From positions 930,001 to 994,000 of the forward strand of contig OZ006973.1 in NCBI GenBank assembly GCA_963931085.1: a stretch of DNA of 64,000 nt, in the 5' to 3' direction. Below, piece by piece: positions 53,989 through 63,450 of this stretch. A program made the position numbers and the translations under genes. The notes below the pieces were generated by a model. It searched no databases and had not been told where the DNA came from. It saw nothing but the letters and a program-made list of their open reading frames with translations. The stretch comes from UMGS1994 sp944386155 (GTDB taxonomy: Bacteria; Bacillota; Clostridia; TANB77; CAG-508). Within the stretch, counting starts at the first letter, position 1. Every line of letters starts with the position of its first letter.

Positions 53989-54756
53989 TTATAAAAAGAG
54001 AGAAAATACTCTTCCTACAATTTCAAAAATAAAGTTTTGAATTACAGAAATAGGTGCTGATACAAGTACACCTAAGATTCCAGAAATCCAAAGTATAATA
54101 AATATTAAGTAAATAATTCCTTGTGTTTCATCTAACCATCTTTGAGCACTATATGGTAAAAATGGTAAAAATATTTTTGAACCATCTAATGGTGGAATTG
54201 GAATTAAGTTAAATACTCCAAGTCCAATATTTACTGTAATTGCACAATATACAGTAAGTGCTACAAGTCCCATAAAACTCATTCCGGCTATCTCTGCTGA
54301 AAATATCATAGAAAGAATTGCATCAGGTGAAAAAACAGTAATTAAATAAAAAATTATAGTAAAAATAATTGCTAAAATAAAATTCATTACAGGCCCTGCA
54401 AGTGAAACTAATACTTCACCTGTTTTTCTAGATACTTTAGTAAAATTATTAGTATTAACAGGAACAGGCTCACCCCATCCTATATGTGTAAATATAAGAA
54501 GAATAAGACCTACAGGATTTAAGTGAGATCTTGGATCTAAAGTCATTCTTCCCATATTTCTTGCAGTATGATCACCAAGTCTATTTGCCATCCAAGCATG
54601 TGCAAATTCGTGACAAGAAATCGCAATAATAACACCTGGAAGTGTTAATATAGTAGATAATATACTAAAACTACTTAAACTAAAAAGTAAAAGTATTCCA
54701 AGTACTATCATTATGATATATAAAGTTTTTCTATCAAAATTGTATCCAAACAACAT
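53989..54756 (-). CDS. site-2 protease family (M50) metallopeptidase
   Basis: 255 aa, five or six membrane helices. HEFAHAWMANRLGDHTAR contains the HExxH zinc motif inside a helix, and LIPIPPLDGSKIF holds the second NPxxDG-like motif with the third metal ligand. It is of the small, PDZ-less YwhC type, an intramembrane protease. Its partner substrate is unknown. 24 bases upstream of tsaD, first in that transcript. Confidence 0.88.
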   Translation of the reverse strand: MLFGYNFDRKTLYIIMIVLGILLLFSLSSFSILSTILTLPGVIIAISCHEFAHAWMANRLGDHTARNMGRMTLDPRSHLNPVGLILLIFTHIGWGEPVPVNTNNFTKVSRKTGEVLVSLAGPVMNFILAIIFTIIFYLITVFSPDAILSMIFSAEIAGMSFMGLVALTVYCAITVNIGLGVFNLIPIPPLDGSKIFLPFLPYSAQRWLDETQGIIYLIFIILWISGILGVLVSAPISVIQNFIFEIVGRVFSLFL

Positions 54757-54960
54757 CTTTATTCCTTTCTAAAATTAATAATTTAATTTTTTTATTTAAT
54801 ATCTTATTAATTTTAATATTATTTTCTTTTGTAAATTTTATTCTTCCAAGCTAAATTTATAAAAAACAAAATTATTTTTTAGCTTTATATAATATATCAT
54901 AAGAATAATATAAATTCAATCTTTTATAATCTTTAAACTGTTAGAAAAGTCTAAAAGCAA

Positions 54961-55002
54961 AAATAAAGTTATTTTAATTTTTTATTTAAAATAACTTTAT
55001 TT
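54961..55002 (-). terminator. terminator of the metal-ATPase operon
   Basis: A 16-bp perfect stem (54961-54976 with 54987-55002, 10-base loop) 36 bases after the ATPase stop, AT-rich, T runs on both sides. The rest of 54757-55038 is featureless. Confidence 0.75.
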
Positions 55003-55038
55003 ATTTTTTATATTAATATTTTGTATTTAGTTAGTTTA

Positions 55039-56883
55039 CTATTTCATTTTCTTAACATTTAATACTCTTAAAGCATTTAATATTGCAATAATTGAAACTC
55101 CAACATCTGCGAAAACTGCTTCCCACATTGTTGATATACCAATTGCACTTAAAATTAATACTAAAACTTTAATGCTAATTGCAAATATAATATTTTCTTT
55201 TACAATTTTCATTGTTTTCTTTGATAATTTTATAGTATCAACAATCTTAGAAGGTTCATCTGTCATCAAAACAATATCAGCAGCTTCTATTGCACTATCT
55301 GCTCCAAGTCCTCCCATTGCTATTCCGATATCAGCTAAAGCTAATACTGGAGCATCATTTATTCCATCACCAACAAAAGCAAGTTTTCCTTTTTCTGATT
55401 TTTTCTTTAATAATTCTTCTACTTTTTCTACTTTACCGTCTGGTAAAAGCTCTGTATAAACTTTATCAATACCAAGAATTCCTGCTACATTTTCTCCTAC
55501 TGCCTTTCTATCTCCTGTTAGCATAACTGCTTGTTTTATATTTGATTTTTTAAGACTCATTATACTATCTTTTGCATCTTCTTTAATTTTATCTGCTATA
55601 ACAATATTTCCAACATATTTTTTGTCTATTGCAACATATAAAATAGTACCTATATCATTATTTTTTTCAAACTCAATATTATTTTCATTTAATAGTTTTT
55701 CATTTCCTACTAATACGTTTTTTCCATTAATTATAGCTACTATTCCTCTACCAGATAATTCTTCAGTAGATTTTATTTTACTTTTATCTATTTGTTTTCC
55801 ATATGCCCTTTTAATTGATAAAGAAATAGGATGGTTTGAATAGCACTCTGCATATGCTGCATTTTCTAGTAAATCATTTTCATCTATATCTTTAGGATTT
55901 ATCTTTTGAACTTCAAAAATACCCTCAGTTAATGTTCCAGTTTTGTCAAATACAATTATTTCTGTACTCGCAATTGCTTCTAAGTAATTACTTCCTTTAA
56001 TTAGAATTCCCATCTTTGAAGCTCCTCCAATTCCTCCAAAGAAGCTAAGTGGAATAGAAATTACTAAAGCACATGGACATGATACAACTAAAAATGATAA
56101 TGCTCTATAAATCCAGTCCGAAAACTCTCCACCGAAAAAAATTACTGGAACTAAAACTAATAAAATAGCAATAATTACAACTACAGGAGTATAATACTTC
56201 GCAAATTTAGTTATAAAATTTTCAGATTTTGATTTTTTGCTACTTGCATTTTCTACTAAATCTAAGATTTTACTTACTGTTGATTCTCCATATTCTTTTG
56301 AAACCTTGACTTTAACTAATCCAGATATATTAATAGATCCACTTAAAATTTCGTCTCCTGGTGTAACTTCTCTTGGAAGTGATTCTCCAGTTAAAGCTTT
56401 AGTATCTAAAGAAGTATTTCCTTCTATAACAATACCATCTAATGGAACTTTTTCACCAGGTTTAATAATTATAATATCTCCAATTTTAACATCATCTGGA
56501 TCTACTTTTAATACCTTTCCGTCTTTTTCAATGTTTGCATAATCAGGTCTTATATCCATGAGACTTGCAATAGACTTTCTAGATTTATCTACTGCATAGC
56601 TTTGGAAAAGTTCTCCCACTTGGTAAAATAACATAACAGCAACTGCTTCTGGAAATTCTCCTATTCCGAAAGCACCAACTGTTGCAACAGTCATTAAGAA
56701 ATTCTCATCAAATACTTTTCCTCTAAATATATTTCTTAAAGCTTTTCTAATAATTTCTAATCCTACAATTATATAGGCTATAATAAAAATACCTTTATTA
56801 ATAAGTTCGTTATCAAAATTAATAATCATTGCTATAAGAAATAAAATTAATGAAATAATAATCTTAAAACTCTTTTTCTTCAT
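55039..56883 (-). CDS. P1B-type heavy-metal ATPase, Zn/Cd/Pb class (CadA-like)
   Basis: 614 aa without an N-terminal metal domain. Membrane helices precede TGESLP (actuator), CPC in FLVVSCPCALVISIPLS (about 257-273), DKTGTLTEG (phosphorylated Asp, about 305-313), GDGINDAPVLALADIG, and the last helices with FADVGVSIIAILNALR. The Asp in that last motif and the CPC motif fit the Zn/Cd/Pb exporters (P1B-2). The HMA domain is a separate gene 15 bases upstream. Expected to pump metal out of the cytoplasm. First-helix pair and overall length are normal for the CadA core minus HMA. Confidence 0.9.
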   Translation of the reverse strand: MKKKSFKIIISLILFLIAMIINFDNELINKGIFIIAYIIVGLEIIRKALRNIFRGKVFDENFLMTVATVGAFGIGEFPEAVAVMLFYQVGELFQSYAVDKSRKSIASLMDIRPDYANIEKDGKVLKVDPDDVKIGDIIIIKPGEKVPLDGIVIEGNTSLDTKALTGESLPREVTPGDEILSGSINISGLVKVKVSKEYGESTVSKILDLVENASSKKSKSENFITKFAKYYTPVVVIIAILLVLVPVIFFGGEFSDWIYRALSFLVVSCPCALVISIPLSFFGGIGGASKMGILIKGSNYLEAIASTEIIVFDKTGTLTEGIFEVQKINPKDIDENDLLENAAYAECYSNHPISLSIKRAYGKQIDKSKIKSTEELSGRGIVAIINGKNVLVGNEKLLNENNIEFEKNNDIGTILYVAIDKKYVGNIVIADKIKEDAKDSIMSLKKSNIKQAVMLTGDRKAVGENVAGILGIDKVYTELLPDGKVEKVEELLKKKSEKGKLAFVGDGINDAPVLALADIGIAMGGLGADSAIEAADIVLMTDEPSKIVDTIKLSKKTMKIVKENIIFAISIKVLVLILSAIGISTMWEAVFADVGVSIIAILNALRVLNVKKMK

Positions 56884-56898
56884 ACGAAACCTCCTGCT

Positions 56899-57123
56899 TT
56901 ATACTTCTTCTATAGTAACATCAGGTTCTTCTTTTTTTATAATTCTTTTTAAATTATTTAAAACATCTTCTTTATTTAAGTTATCATTAATCTCTATTAC
57001 TAATCTTTCGGTCATAAAACTTAAAGAAGCACTTTCAATTTCTTCTAATTTATTAATTTTTCTTTCAAGCTCAGCTGCACAATTTGCACAATCTAATCCT
57101 TTAATTTTAAATTTTAATTTCAT
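56899..57123 (-). CDS. HMA-domain metal-binding protein
   Basis: 74 aa, one HMA fold. The metal site is LDCANCAAELE (CxxC, residues 10-20). It encodes as a free protein the domain that is usually fused to the N-terminus of CadA-type pumps, and would deliver metal to the ATPase 15 bases downstream. First gene of the operon, right after an operator-bearing promoter. Confidence 0.9.
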   Translation of the reverse strand: MKLKFKIKGLDCANCAAELERKINKLEEIESASLSFMTERLVIEINDNLNKEDVLNNLKRIIKKEEPDVTIEEV

Positions 57124-57151
57124 AAATTTTCCTCCACATCATTTGTATTAG

Positions 57152-57207
57152 TTGAACATTTATTCAACTTTACTTATATTATAGTTGAAAGATTATTCAA
57201 CTGTCAA
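57152..57207 (-). promoter_or_regulatory. metal-operon promoter with two ArsR/CzrA-type operators
   Basis: A consensus promoter, -35 TTGACA (57202-57207) and -10 TATAAT (57178-57183) with 18-base spacer. The spacer is filled by a palindrome TTGAAagattaTTCAA (57185-57200); a second, TTGAAcatttaTTCAA (57152-57167), sits just after the likely start. Both match the 12-2-12 TGAA...TTCA sites of SmtB/ArsR repressors (CzrA/CadC). The repressor gene is not in the window. Confidence 0.8.
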
Positions 57208-57239
57208 TACTTTTTTTATATTTTTCTTATTATTTTTAA

Positions 57240-57269
57240 TTGACTTTTTATAAATTTATAAATTAATAT
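57240..57269 (+). promoter_or_regulatory. promoter of the DUF2871-like gene
   Basis: -35 TTGACT at 57240-57245 and -10 TAATAT at 57264-57269, 18-base spacer, plus strand, about 40 bases before the start. It overlaps the control region of the divergent metal operon. Confidence 0.5.
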
Positions 57270-57309
57270 AATTATATATAAAATTATATTAAAAAAGGAA
57301 GGAAAACTC

Positions 57310-57747
57310 ATGAAAAAATATATTAATATAGCTTTTATATATGCAATTTTTGCTATGCTTGGAGGTATATTCTATAGGGAATTTACTAAATTTAATAACT
57401 TTACAGGAACAACTACTTTATCTATCATTCATTTACATCTATTTGTACTTGGAACTATTTTGTTTTTAATTATTGCACTATTTTCAATGCATACTGATCT
57501 TGATTCTAAAAAAAGTTTTAAATGGTTTTTAAGATTATATAATATAGGATTACCTTTTATGGTAATAATGTTTTTAGTAAAAGGTATTCTTCAAACATTA
57601 TCTTATAATTTTACAAGAAGTCTTACTTATTCAATATCAGGACTTTCCGGAATATCACATATAATAATTGGTATTTCAATAATATTGTTATTTATTTCTT
57701 TAAGAAATTCTAAACAACTTAATAAAAAGCTAGATAGCAATGATTAA
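57310..57747 (+). CDS. DUF2871-family membrane protein
   Basis: 145 aa, four membrane helices. The pattern YIFAMLGGIFYREFTKFNNF-like start (AIFAMLGGIFYREFTKF), HLHLFVLGT and GLSGISHIIIGISI is that of DUF2871, a small Firmicutes membrane protein of unknown function. His residues in HLHLF and SHI could bind metal or haem. It diverges from the metal pump operon, so a role in metal stress is possible but unproven. Confidence 0.8.
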   Translation: MKKYINIAFIYAIFAMLGGIFYREFTKFNNFTGTTTLSIIHLHLFVLGTILFLIIALFSMHTDLDSKKSFKWFLRLYNIGLPFMVIMFLVKGILQTLSYNFTRSLTYSISGLSGISHIIIGISIILLFISLRNSKQLNKKLDSND

Positions 57748-57779
57748 AAATAATTAAAAATGATTTAAATAATAAATAC

Positions 57780-57818
57780 AAAAGAGAAACACTTTAGAAG
57801 CTTAAGTGTTTCTCTTTT
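57780..57818 (+). terminator. terminator of the DUF2871-like gene
   Basis: A 15-bp perfect stem (57780-57794 with 57804-57818, 9-base loop) ending in T; usable on both strands. Confidence 0.85.
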
Positions 57819-57853
57819 ATATTTCGTCCATATTCTTTTAAATATATTTTTTA

Positions 57854-58009
57854 TCATTTAAGATGCTTTTTTACTTCTTTTAATATTTTTCCAAATTTGC
57901 CTTTTTTTAAACTATCATTATCTGATATTTTACCAAAAGCTTTCTTAAAGTCGTCTGATTTATGTATCTTTTTTGCAATTTTAAATAAGTTCTTTATCTT
58001 TTTATCCAT
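57854..58009 (-). CDS. very small basic protein, unknown
   Basis: 51 aa, Lys-rich (for example MDKKIKNLFKIAKKIHK). It has a strong ribosome site, AAAGGAG, 8 bases before the ATG at 58009. No family recognised. Amphipathic, probably nucleic-acid or membrane associated by charge alone. Lies between a SHOCT-domain gene and the DUF2871 terminator. Expression is likely given the ribosome site and native codon use. Confidence 0.6.
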   Translation of the reverse strand: MDKKIKNLFKIAKKIHKSDDFKKAFGKISDNDSLKKGKFGKILKEVKKHLK

Positions 58010-58045
58010 AAACTAGGCTCCTTTCTAGCTTTATATTTTGTTTTA

Positions 58046-58468
58046 TTACATTTTATCTAAAATTTCTTTTTTCTTTTTCTCAAATTCATCTTCTGTTATT
58101 AATTTTGAATCATACATTTCTTTTAATTGTTTTAATTTATCTGCTTCATTCTCATTTTTTCCAGCTTCTTTAATAGTTTCCATCATTGCCAAATCTCTTT
58201 TATAATTTGCTTTAGCATGATCATAATAGAATCCTCCAAATAATGCAAGTACTACACCGCCGATCATACATCCAGCCCCTATTTTCATTTTCTCTTCTTT
58301 TTCTTCTTGAGCAGTAAAAGGATTTTGAGGAACCCAACTACCTTCTGTAGTACTATTTATAAAACCTATGCCAATGCAAAAAACTATAACACCAAGTAAT
58401 AAAAATCCTAAAAAATTTCCTCTTATCGCTTTTAACCTATCTTTATTATTATCTTTTTTCTTTCCCAT
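58046..58468 (-). CDS. SHOCT-domain membrane protein
   Basis: 140 aa. Two helices (about 16-36 and 64-84) and a C-terminal SHOCT domain (LKQLKEMYDSKLITEDEFEKKKKEILDKM, described by its key segment LITEDEFEKKK). SHOCT domains are common oligomerisation or scaffold tails of small bacterial membrane proteins. The role is unknown. 36 bases upstream of the 51-aa gene. Confidence 0.75.
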   Translation of the reverse strand: MGKKKDNNKDRLKAIRGNFLGFLLLGVIVFCIGIGFINSTTEGSWVPQNPFTAQEEKEEKMKIGAGCMIGGVVLALFGGFYYDHAKANYKRDLAMMETIKEAGKNENEADKLKQLKEMYDSKLITEDEFEKKKKEILDKM

Positions 58469-58538
58469 AAAAATTCCTTCTTTCTCATATTTTTTATCTT
58501 CTGAATCATATGTATTAACTACTATGTCACCTATATTT

Positions 58539-60056
58539 TTAATTTAATGGTTTCATTGTTGGGAATAATAATACATCTCTAATTGAAGCAGAATCTGTAA
58601 GAAGCATTACTAATCTGTCAATGCCAATTCCGATACCACCTGTTGGAGGCATACCATATTCAAGTGCATTTATAAAGTCTTCATCCATCATACCAGCTTC
58701 ATCATCACCAGCATCTCTTGCTTCAACTTGCTTTTTAAATCTTTCATATTGGTCTATTGGATCATTTAATTCTGAGAAAGCATTTGCATATTCTCTTCCA
58801 CCAATAAATAATTCAAATCTTTCTGTTAATCTTGGATCAGTAGTTTTTCTTTTAGCAAGTGGTGAAATTTCAACTGGATAATCATATACAAATGTAGGTT
58901 GAATTAATGTCTTTTCTACATATTCATCAAAGAACATAGATATTACATCACCACGAGTTTTCTTTGTTTCATCTGCAAACTCCATTCCTCTTTCTTCTGC
59001 AAGTTTAACAGCTTCTTCATCAGTTTCAATCTCATTAAAATCTACTCCACATGCTTCTTTAATAGAATCTATCATAGAAATTCTCTTCCATGATGGTGTA
59101 AGATCTATTTCTTGTCCTTGATAAGTTATTTTCATTGATCCACAAACTTTCATAGCACATTTTGAAAATAACTCTTCTGAAATATCCATCATATCATTGT
59201 AATCTGCATAAGCTTCATAAAATTCTATTGTTGTAAATTCAGGATTGTGACGAATGTCCATCCCCTCATTTCTAAATATTCTACCTATTTCATATACTTT
59301 ATCATATCCACCAACAATTAATCTTTTTAAATTAAGTTCTGTTGCTATTCTTAAATACATGTCGATATCTAAAGCATTATGATGAGTTACAAATGGTCTT
59401 GCAGTAGCTCCACCTGAGATAGTATTTAATACTGGAGTTTCAACTTCTAGATAACCTTTTTCATCTAATATTCTTCTAATTTCTGATATTATTCTACTTC
59501 TTTTTATAAATGTTTCTTTAACTTCTGGATTCATTATTAAGTCAACATATCTTTGTCTATATCTTAAATCTGGATCTTTTAATCCATGGAATTTTTCAGG
59601 AAGTGGTCTTAAAGACTTAGAAAGAAGTGTAACTTCATTTGCATGTACTGAAATTTCTTCTGTTCTTGTTTTAAATACAAAACCAGTAATTCCTATAATA
59701 TCTCCTATATCCCATGTTTTAAACTCTTTATAATTTTCTTCACCTAAATCATTTATACTAACATAACTTTGAATTTTTTCGTCAGTATCTTGAATAGTAC
59801 AAAAAGATGCTTTTCCCATAATTCTTTTTGCAATAATTCTACCTGCTACTGTAATATATTTACCTTCGAATTCTTCATAATTTGCTTTTACTTCTCCTGC
59901 TGTATTTGTTCTATTAAATTTTGTAATCTCAAATGGATCTTTTCCTTTTTCTTGTAATTCCGCAAGCTTATCTCTTCTAATTTGCATTAAATGATTAATA
60001 TCAATCTCTTCTACTTCATTTTGATTTGAGCTATTATTGTTATTATTTTCACTCAT
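58539..60056 (-). CDS. lysS: lysyl-tRNA synthetase, class II
   Basis: 505 aa. The OB-fold anticodon domain (about 45-180) starts after an Asn/Glu N-terminal tail. Motif 1 includes LEVETPVLN; motif 2 FRNEGMDIRHNPEF; motif 3 GIGIGIDRLVMLL (about 473-485). It charges tRNA-Lys in the cytoplasm. Full length, no neighbours in an obvious operon; the SHOCT-domain gene follows about 70 bases later. Confidence 0.96.
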   Translation of the reverse strand: MSENNNNNSSNQNEVEEIDINHLMQIRRDKLAELQEKGKDPFEITKFNRTNTAGEVKANYEEFEGKYITVAGRIIAKRIMGKASFCTIQDTDEKIQSYVSINDLGEENYKEFKTWDIGDIIGITGFVFKTRTEEISVHANEVTLLSKSLRPLPEKFHGLKDPDLRYRQRYVDLIMNPEVKETFIKRSRIISEIRRILDEKGYLEVETPVLNTISGGATARPFVTHHNALDIDMYLRIATELNLKRLIVGGYDKVYEIGRIFRNEGMDIRHNPEFTTIEFYEAYADYNDMMDISEELFSKCAMKVCGSMKITYQGQEIDLTPSWKRISMIDSIKEACGVDFNEIETDEEAVKLAEERGMEFADETKKTRGDVISMFFDEYVEKTLIQPTFVYDYPVEISPLAKRKTTDPRLTERFELFIGGREYANAFSELNDPIDQYERFKKQVEARDAGDDEAGMMDEDFINALEYGMPPTGGIGIGIDRLVMLLTDSASIRDVLLFPTMKPLN

Positions 60057-60086
60057 AATAAATTCTCCCTTCCATATTTTTATGTT

Positions 60087-61316
60087 TTATTTTTTTCTTC
60101 TTAAAATCCAATCTTCCTTAACTTCATAAGGAATTTTCATCTTAACCTTTTGAAAAGCTTTTCCTGGATTTACAGTATCAATTTTTTCATCTGTCTCTAT
60201 ATCCCATAATTGCTCTATTTTAAATCTTTTAACTTCGATTTTTCTTGGAATTATAACTTCAATTTCATCATCTATTGATAATTTGTTTTTTATTTCAACT
60301 ATAACTTTATCTCCATCAAATCCAACTACTTTTCCACCATATTCATATTCTAAATTATATTGTTTTCCTTCATATTCTTGAATATCTTTATTATTTCTAT
60401 CATTAAAATAAAAAGTAGTAAGTCCTCTAGTTTTAGTTTTTTCTAATTCTTTTAAATATTTAGTATAATCATAATTTTTAGGATCTTTTTTATAATCATC
60501 TATAGCTGATCTATATGTATTTACAACAGATGCTAAATAATATTCTGTTTTAAGTCTTCCTTCAATTTTTAAACTATCAACACCCATTTCAATTATTTCT
60601 GGAATTTCTTTAATCAAGCATAAATCTTTTGATGAAAATATATATGTTCCTTTATCATCAGTTTCAACTGGCATTAATGCTCCAGGATTATTTTTTTCTT
60701 CAACATACATATTATAAGCCCATCTACAACTTTGTATACAATCACCAAGATTTGCACTTCTTCCAGATAAGAAATCACTTAAAAAACATCTTCCTGAATA
60801 AGCAAAACATATTGCACCATGAATAAACATTTCGACCTCTAGGTCGCTAGGTTTTCGTTTTATCAGCTCTTTTATCTGTTCTTTATTCATTTCTCTTCCT
60901 AAAATAACACGTTTGGCACCATTATCATACCAAAATTTACTTGTATGATAACTAATAACATTTGCTTGAGTACTTATATGAATATCTATATCTGGTGCGA
61001 ATTTTTTAAGAGCTTGTATAACTCCACCATCTGATGCGATAATGCCATCTGGTTTTATTTCATTTAGCTCTTTTGCAACTTTTTCAATTTCTTCATACTT
61101 ATCATCCCATGCATAAATATTAATAGCTACATACACTTTTTTTCCAATGTTATGAGCATATTTAATTGTTTTTTCTACTTCATCATCTTCCACACCAACT
61201 CTAGTTCTTAAAGATAAACTTTTTGTTCCCATATATACAGCATCTGCTCCATATAAAAAAGCTATCTTTGCCTTTTCAAAAGAACCAGCTGGTGCTAAAA
61301 GTTCAATCTCTTTCAT
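60087..61316 (-). CDS. peptidase U32 family protein, TrhP-like tRNA hydroxylase
   Basis: 409 aa. ELLAPAGSFEKAKIAFLYGA at the N-terminus, EMFIHGAICFAYSGRCFLS and LGDCIQSCRWAY carry the four conserved Cys of the U32 iron-sulfur enzymes. By family knowledge YrrN/YrrO (TrhP) proteins hydroxylate U34 of tRNAs in a prephenate-dependent reaction and TrmR (YrrM) then methylates it. A TrmR-like gene lies 2 kb away at the window's right end. A collagenase activity, the old annotation, is less likely. Confidence 0.85.
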   Translation of the reverse strand: MKEIELLAPAGSFEKAKIAFLYGADAVYMGTKSLSLRTRVGVEDDEVEKTIKYAHNIGKKVYVAINIYAWDDKYEEIEKVAKELNEIKPDGIIASDGGVIQALKKFAPDIDIHISTQANVISYHTSKFWYDNGAKRVILGREMNKEQIKELIKRKPSDLEVEMFIHGAICFAYSGRCFLSDFLSGRSANLGDCIQSCRWAYNMYVEEKNNPGALMPVETDDKGTYIFSSKDLCLIKEIPEIIEMGVDSLKIEGRLKTEYYLASVVNTYRSAIDDYKKDPKNYDYTKYLKELEKTKTRGLTTFYFNDRNNKDIQEYEGKQYNLEYEYGGKVVGFDGDKVIVEIKNKLSIDDEIEVIIPRKIEVKRFKIEQLWDIETDEKIDTVNPGKAFQKVKMKIPYEVKEDWILRRKK

Positions 61317-61494
61317 AATAAATCCCTCTTATGCTTAAAATTAACATATATAATATACCATAAAAATATTATAAAAGCTAGCTATTATCTATATTTTATT
61401 AAATTAATTTTCATTTCTTTTATTCGTTTCTTTTATATATTTATTTATCTGTAATTTTTTCTTAATCAAAATCATAGAATATTATATGGAGTAT

Positions 61495-61523
61495 TTGACT
61501 AAATTTCTAATTTGTGTTAAAAT
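61495..61523 (+). promoter_or_regulatory. promoter of the RelA/SpoT-domain gene
   Basis: -35 TTGACT at 61495-61500, 17-base spacer, extended -10 TGTTAAAAT with TAAAAT at 61518-61523, plus strand, about 50 bases before the start codon. Confidence 0.7.
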
Positions 61524-61572
61524 GTGAAAGTTCGCTGATTTTTTAAACAATATAGGAGTGATAAAATTTTAT

Positions 61573-62262
61573 ATGAATAAAAAACATAAGAAATATACAA
61601 ACAATTTAAATAATTTAAAAAATATAAATAGATCATTAATTGTTGCAAAAGCAACTAGTAAACACAGATATTACAAATTTTGCAAAAAGATCTATTTTAT
61701 ATTATTAAAACATGAAATTAATCTTTTAAAAAAGAAATTTCCTAATGTAGATTTTTATGTAGAAGGAAGATTAAAATCTTTAAATAGTATAATAGATAAA
61801 ATGATAGATCATAAATTAGAAAATAAATCTACTAAAATTTATGATTTCTTAGCAGTACGATATATTATAAAATCTGTAAATGGTAATACAGATTTAGCTG
61901 TAACTAAAAGTATGTGCTATAAATTTATGAATTATTTAATGAAAAACATTCCTTATACTATAGAATTAAAAAGTAGAAGAAAAGATTATATAAAAAATCC
62001 AAAAGAAGATGGTTATATGGCTTTGCATGGAACAAGAATACACAATATATCTAACCCATTTTTTTCTGAAATACAAATTAAAACAGAAGATATGTACTCA
62101 AAGCACAGTCTATATAAACCTGTAAAAATATCAAAATCACCAGATGATATTCCTGATGTATTTGAATTTAAATATAATAAAAATGGTAAATGTAATTTCA
62201 TAAATTCTTTATCTGTTGAAGATTCTTTTGAAAAATATTTTAATATACCATATTTAAAATAG
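61573..62262 (+). CDS. stand-alone RelA/SpoT synthetase-domain protein
   Basis: 229 aa from the ATG at 61573, 14 bases after AGGAG; a GTG at 61558 overlaps that site. VDFYVEGRLKSLNSIIDKM is the R-x-K-S substrate motif, IYDFLAVRYII and IKNPKEDGYMALHG the core of the synthetase, and EIQIKTEDMYSKHSLYK the last motif. No hydrolase or regulatory domain, so it resembles a small alarmone synthetase, making (p)ppGpp or a related nucleotide. The usual second helix after the domain is short. It stands alone with a strong promoter. Confidence 0.75.
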   Translation: MNKKHKKYTNNLNNLKNINRSLIVAKATSKHRYYKFCKKIYFILLKHEINLLKKKFPNVDFYVEGRLKSLNSIIDKMIDHKLENKSTKIYDFLAVRYIIKSVNGNTDLAVTKSMCYKFMNYLMKNIPYTIELKSRRKDYIKNPKEDGYMALHGTRIHNISNPFFSEIQIKTEDMYSKHSLYKPVKISKSPDDIPDVFEFKYNKNGKCNFINSLSVEDSFEKYFNIPYLK

Positions 62263-62348
62263 CTTTTGCACTTGATTAAAGTAAAAAATTATTATAATAT
62301 ATAAATACTTTAGTATTTAAAAGTATAAAAAGATTGGAGATAATGGAT

Positions 62349-63272
62349 ATGGAAAAATTATTAGTATTTGGACATAAGAGTCCTGACACAGATTCAATTG
62401 CATCAAGTATTGCAATGGCTTTTTTACAAACAAAATTAGGAAAAACAGCAGTTCCTTATAGACTAGGAAACATTTCTAAAGAAACTCAATTTGCACTTGA
62501 TTATTTTAAAGTAGGAGCTCCTGATTTATTAGAAAAATTAGATGAATCATCTGATGTTATTTTAGTAGATCATAATGAACCTGCTCAAAGTGCTGATGGA
62601 ATTGAAAAATCAAATGTTAAAATGGTTGTAGATCACCATAGAATTAGTGGTTTCAATACTGCAGACCCATTATATTATTATGCAGAACCTGTTGGATGTA
62701 CTTCAACTATATTATATAAATTATTTAAAGCTCATAGTATAGAAATTCCAAGTTATATAGCAGGACTTATGGTAAGTGCTATTATATCAGATACATTGCT
62801 ATTTAAATCACCAACTTGTACTACACTAGATAAAGTTACAGCTGAAAATTTAGCAAAAATAGCTGGAATCGATCTTGAAAAATATGGACTAGCTCTTTTA
62901 AAAGCTGGAACAGATTTATCTGGATTTACTGCAGAAGAACTAGTTAATTTAGATGCAAAACAAGTTACATTACAAGATAAAGTAAAAGCTAAAATTTCTC
63001 AAGTAAATACTGCAGATATCGATGAAGTTATGGTAAGAAAAGCAGAAATCGAAGCTGCTCTAATCAAAGAAAAAGATTCTTTAGGATTAGATTTAGTATT
63101 TTTCTTAATAACAGATATAATCAATAGTAATTCACAAGTAATTACTTTTGGAAATAATGAATTAGTTGAAAAATCTTATTCTGTTAAAGTTGAAAATAAT
63201 ACAGCATTTTTACCAGGTGTTGTTTCTAGAAAAAAACAAGTAATCCCTGTATTAACTGCAAATGTTGATTAA
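62349..63272 (+). CDS. ppaC: manganese-dependent inorganic pyrophosphatase
   Basis: 307 aa from the ATG at 62349, 9 bases after GGAG; in-frame ATG and TTG codons earlier sit too close. VFGHKSPDTDSIASS, LVDHNEP, VVDHHRI and the RKK motif (SRKKQ) near the C-terminus mark the DHH-family (family II) enzyme. It hydrolyses pyrophosphate with Mn. Cytoplasmic. Single gene with its own terminator. Confidence 0.95.
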   Translation: MEKLLVFGHKSPDTDSIASSIAMAFLQTKLGKTAVPYRLGNISKETQFALDYFKVGAPDLLEKLDESSDVILVDHNEPAQSADGIEKSNVKMVVDHHRISGFNTADPLYYYAEPVGCTSTILYKLFKAHSIEIPSYIAGLMVSAIISDTLLFKSPTCTTLDKVTAENLAKIAGIDLEKYGLALLKAGTDLSGFTAEELVNLDAKQVTLQDKVKAKISQVNTADIDEVMVRKAEIEAALIKEKDSLGLDLVFFLITDIINSNSQVITFGNNELVEKSYSVKVENNTAFLPGVVSRKKQVIPVLTANVD

Positions 63273-63295
63273 ATTAATATAATAATTATAAAAGC

Positions 63296-63329
63296 AAAAT
63301 AACTCTTAAGTTTTCTTAAGAGTTATTTT
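63296..63329 (+). terminator. terminator of ppaC
   Basis: A 15-bp perfect stem (63296-63310 with 63315-63329, loop TTTT) followed by ATTATTC and more T. Confidence 0.85.
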
Positions 63330-63450
63330 ATTATTCAATTTTATTAATTTTATTTTAAAATTAAATATTTCTTCTTTTTTTTAGATTAAAAATTTTTCTT
63401 ATTTTTAAACTTTTTCTTATTTTTAGATTAAGATTTTTTATTATATTTCT

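Noticed and set aside
63350..63450. Tandem TTTTTCTTATTTTTA repeat as a regulatory element
   Set aside because: Short T-rich low complexity between convergent genes, explained by AT bias.
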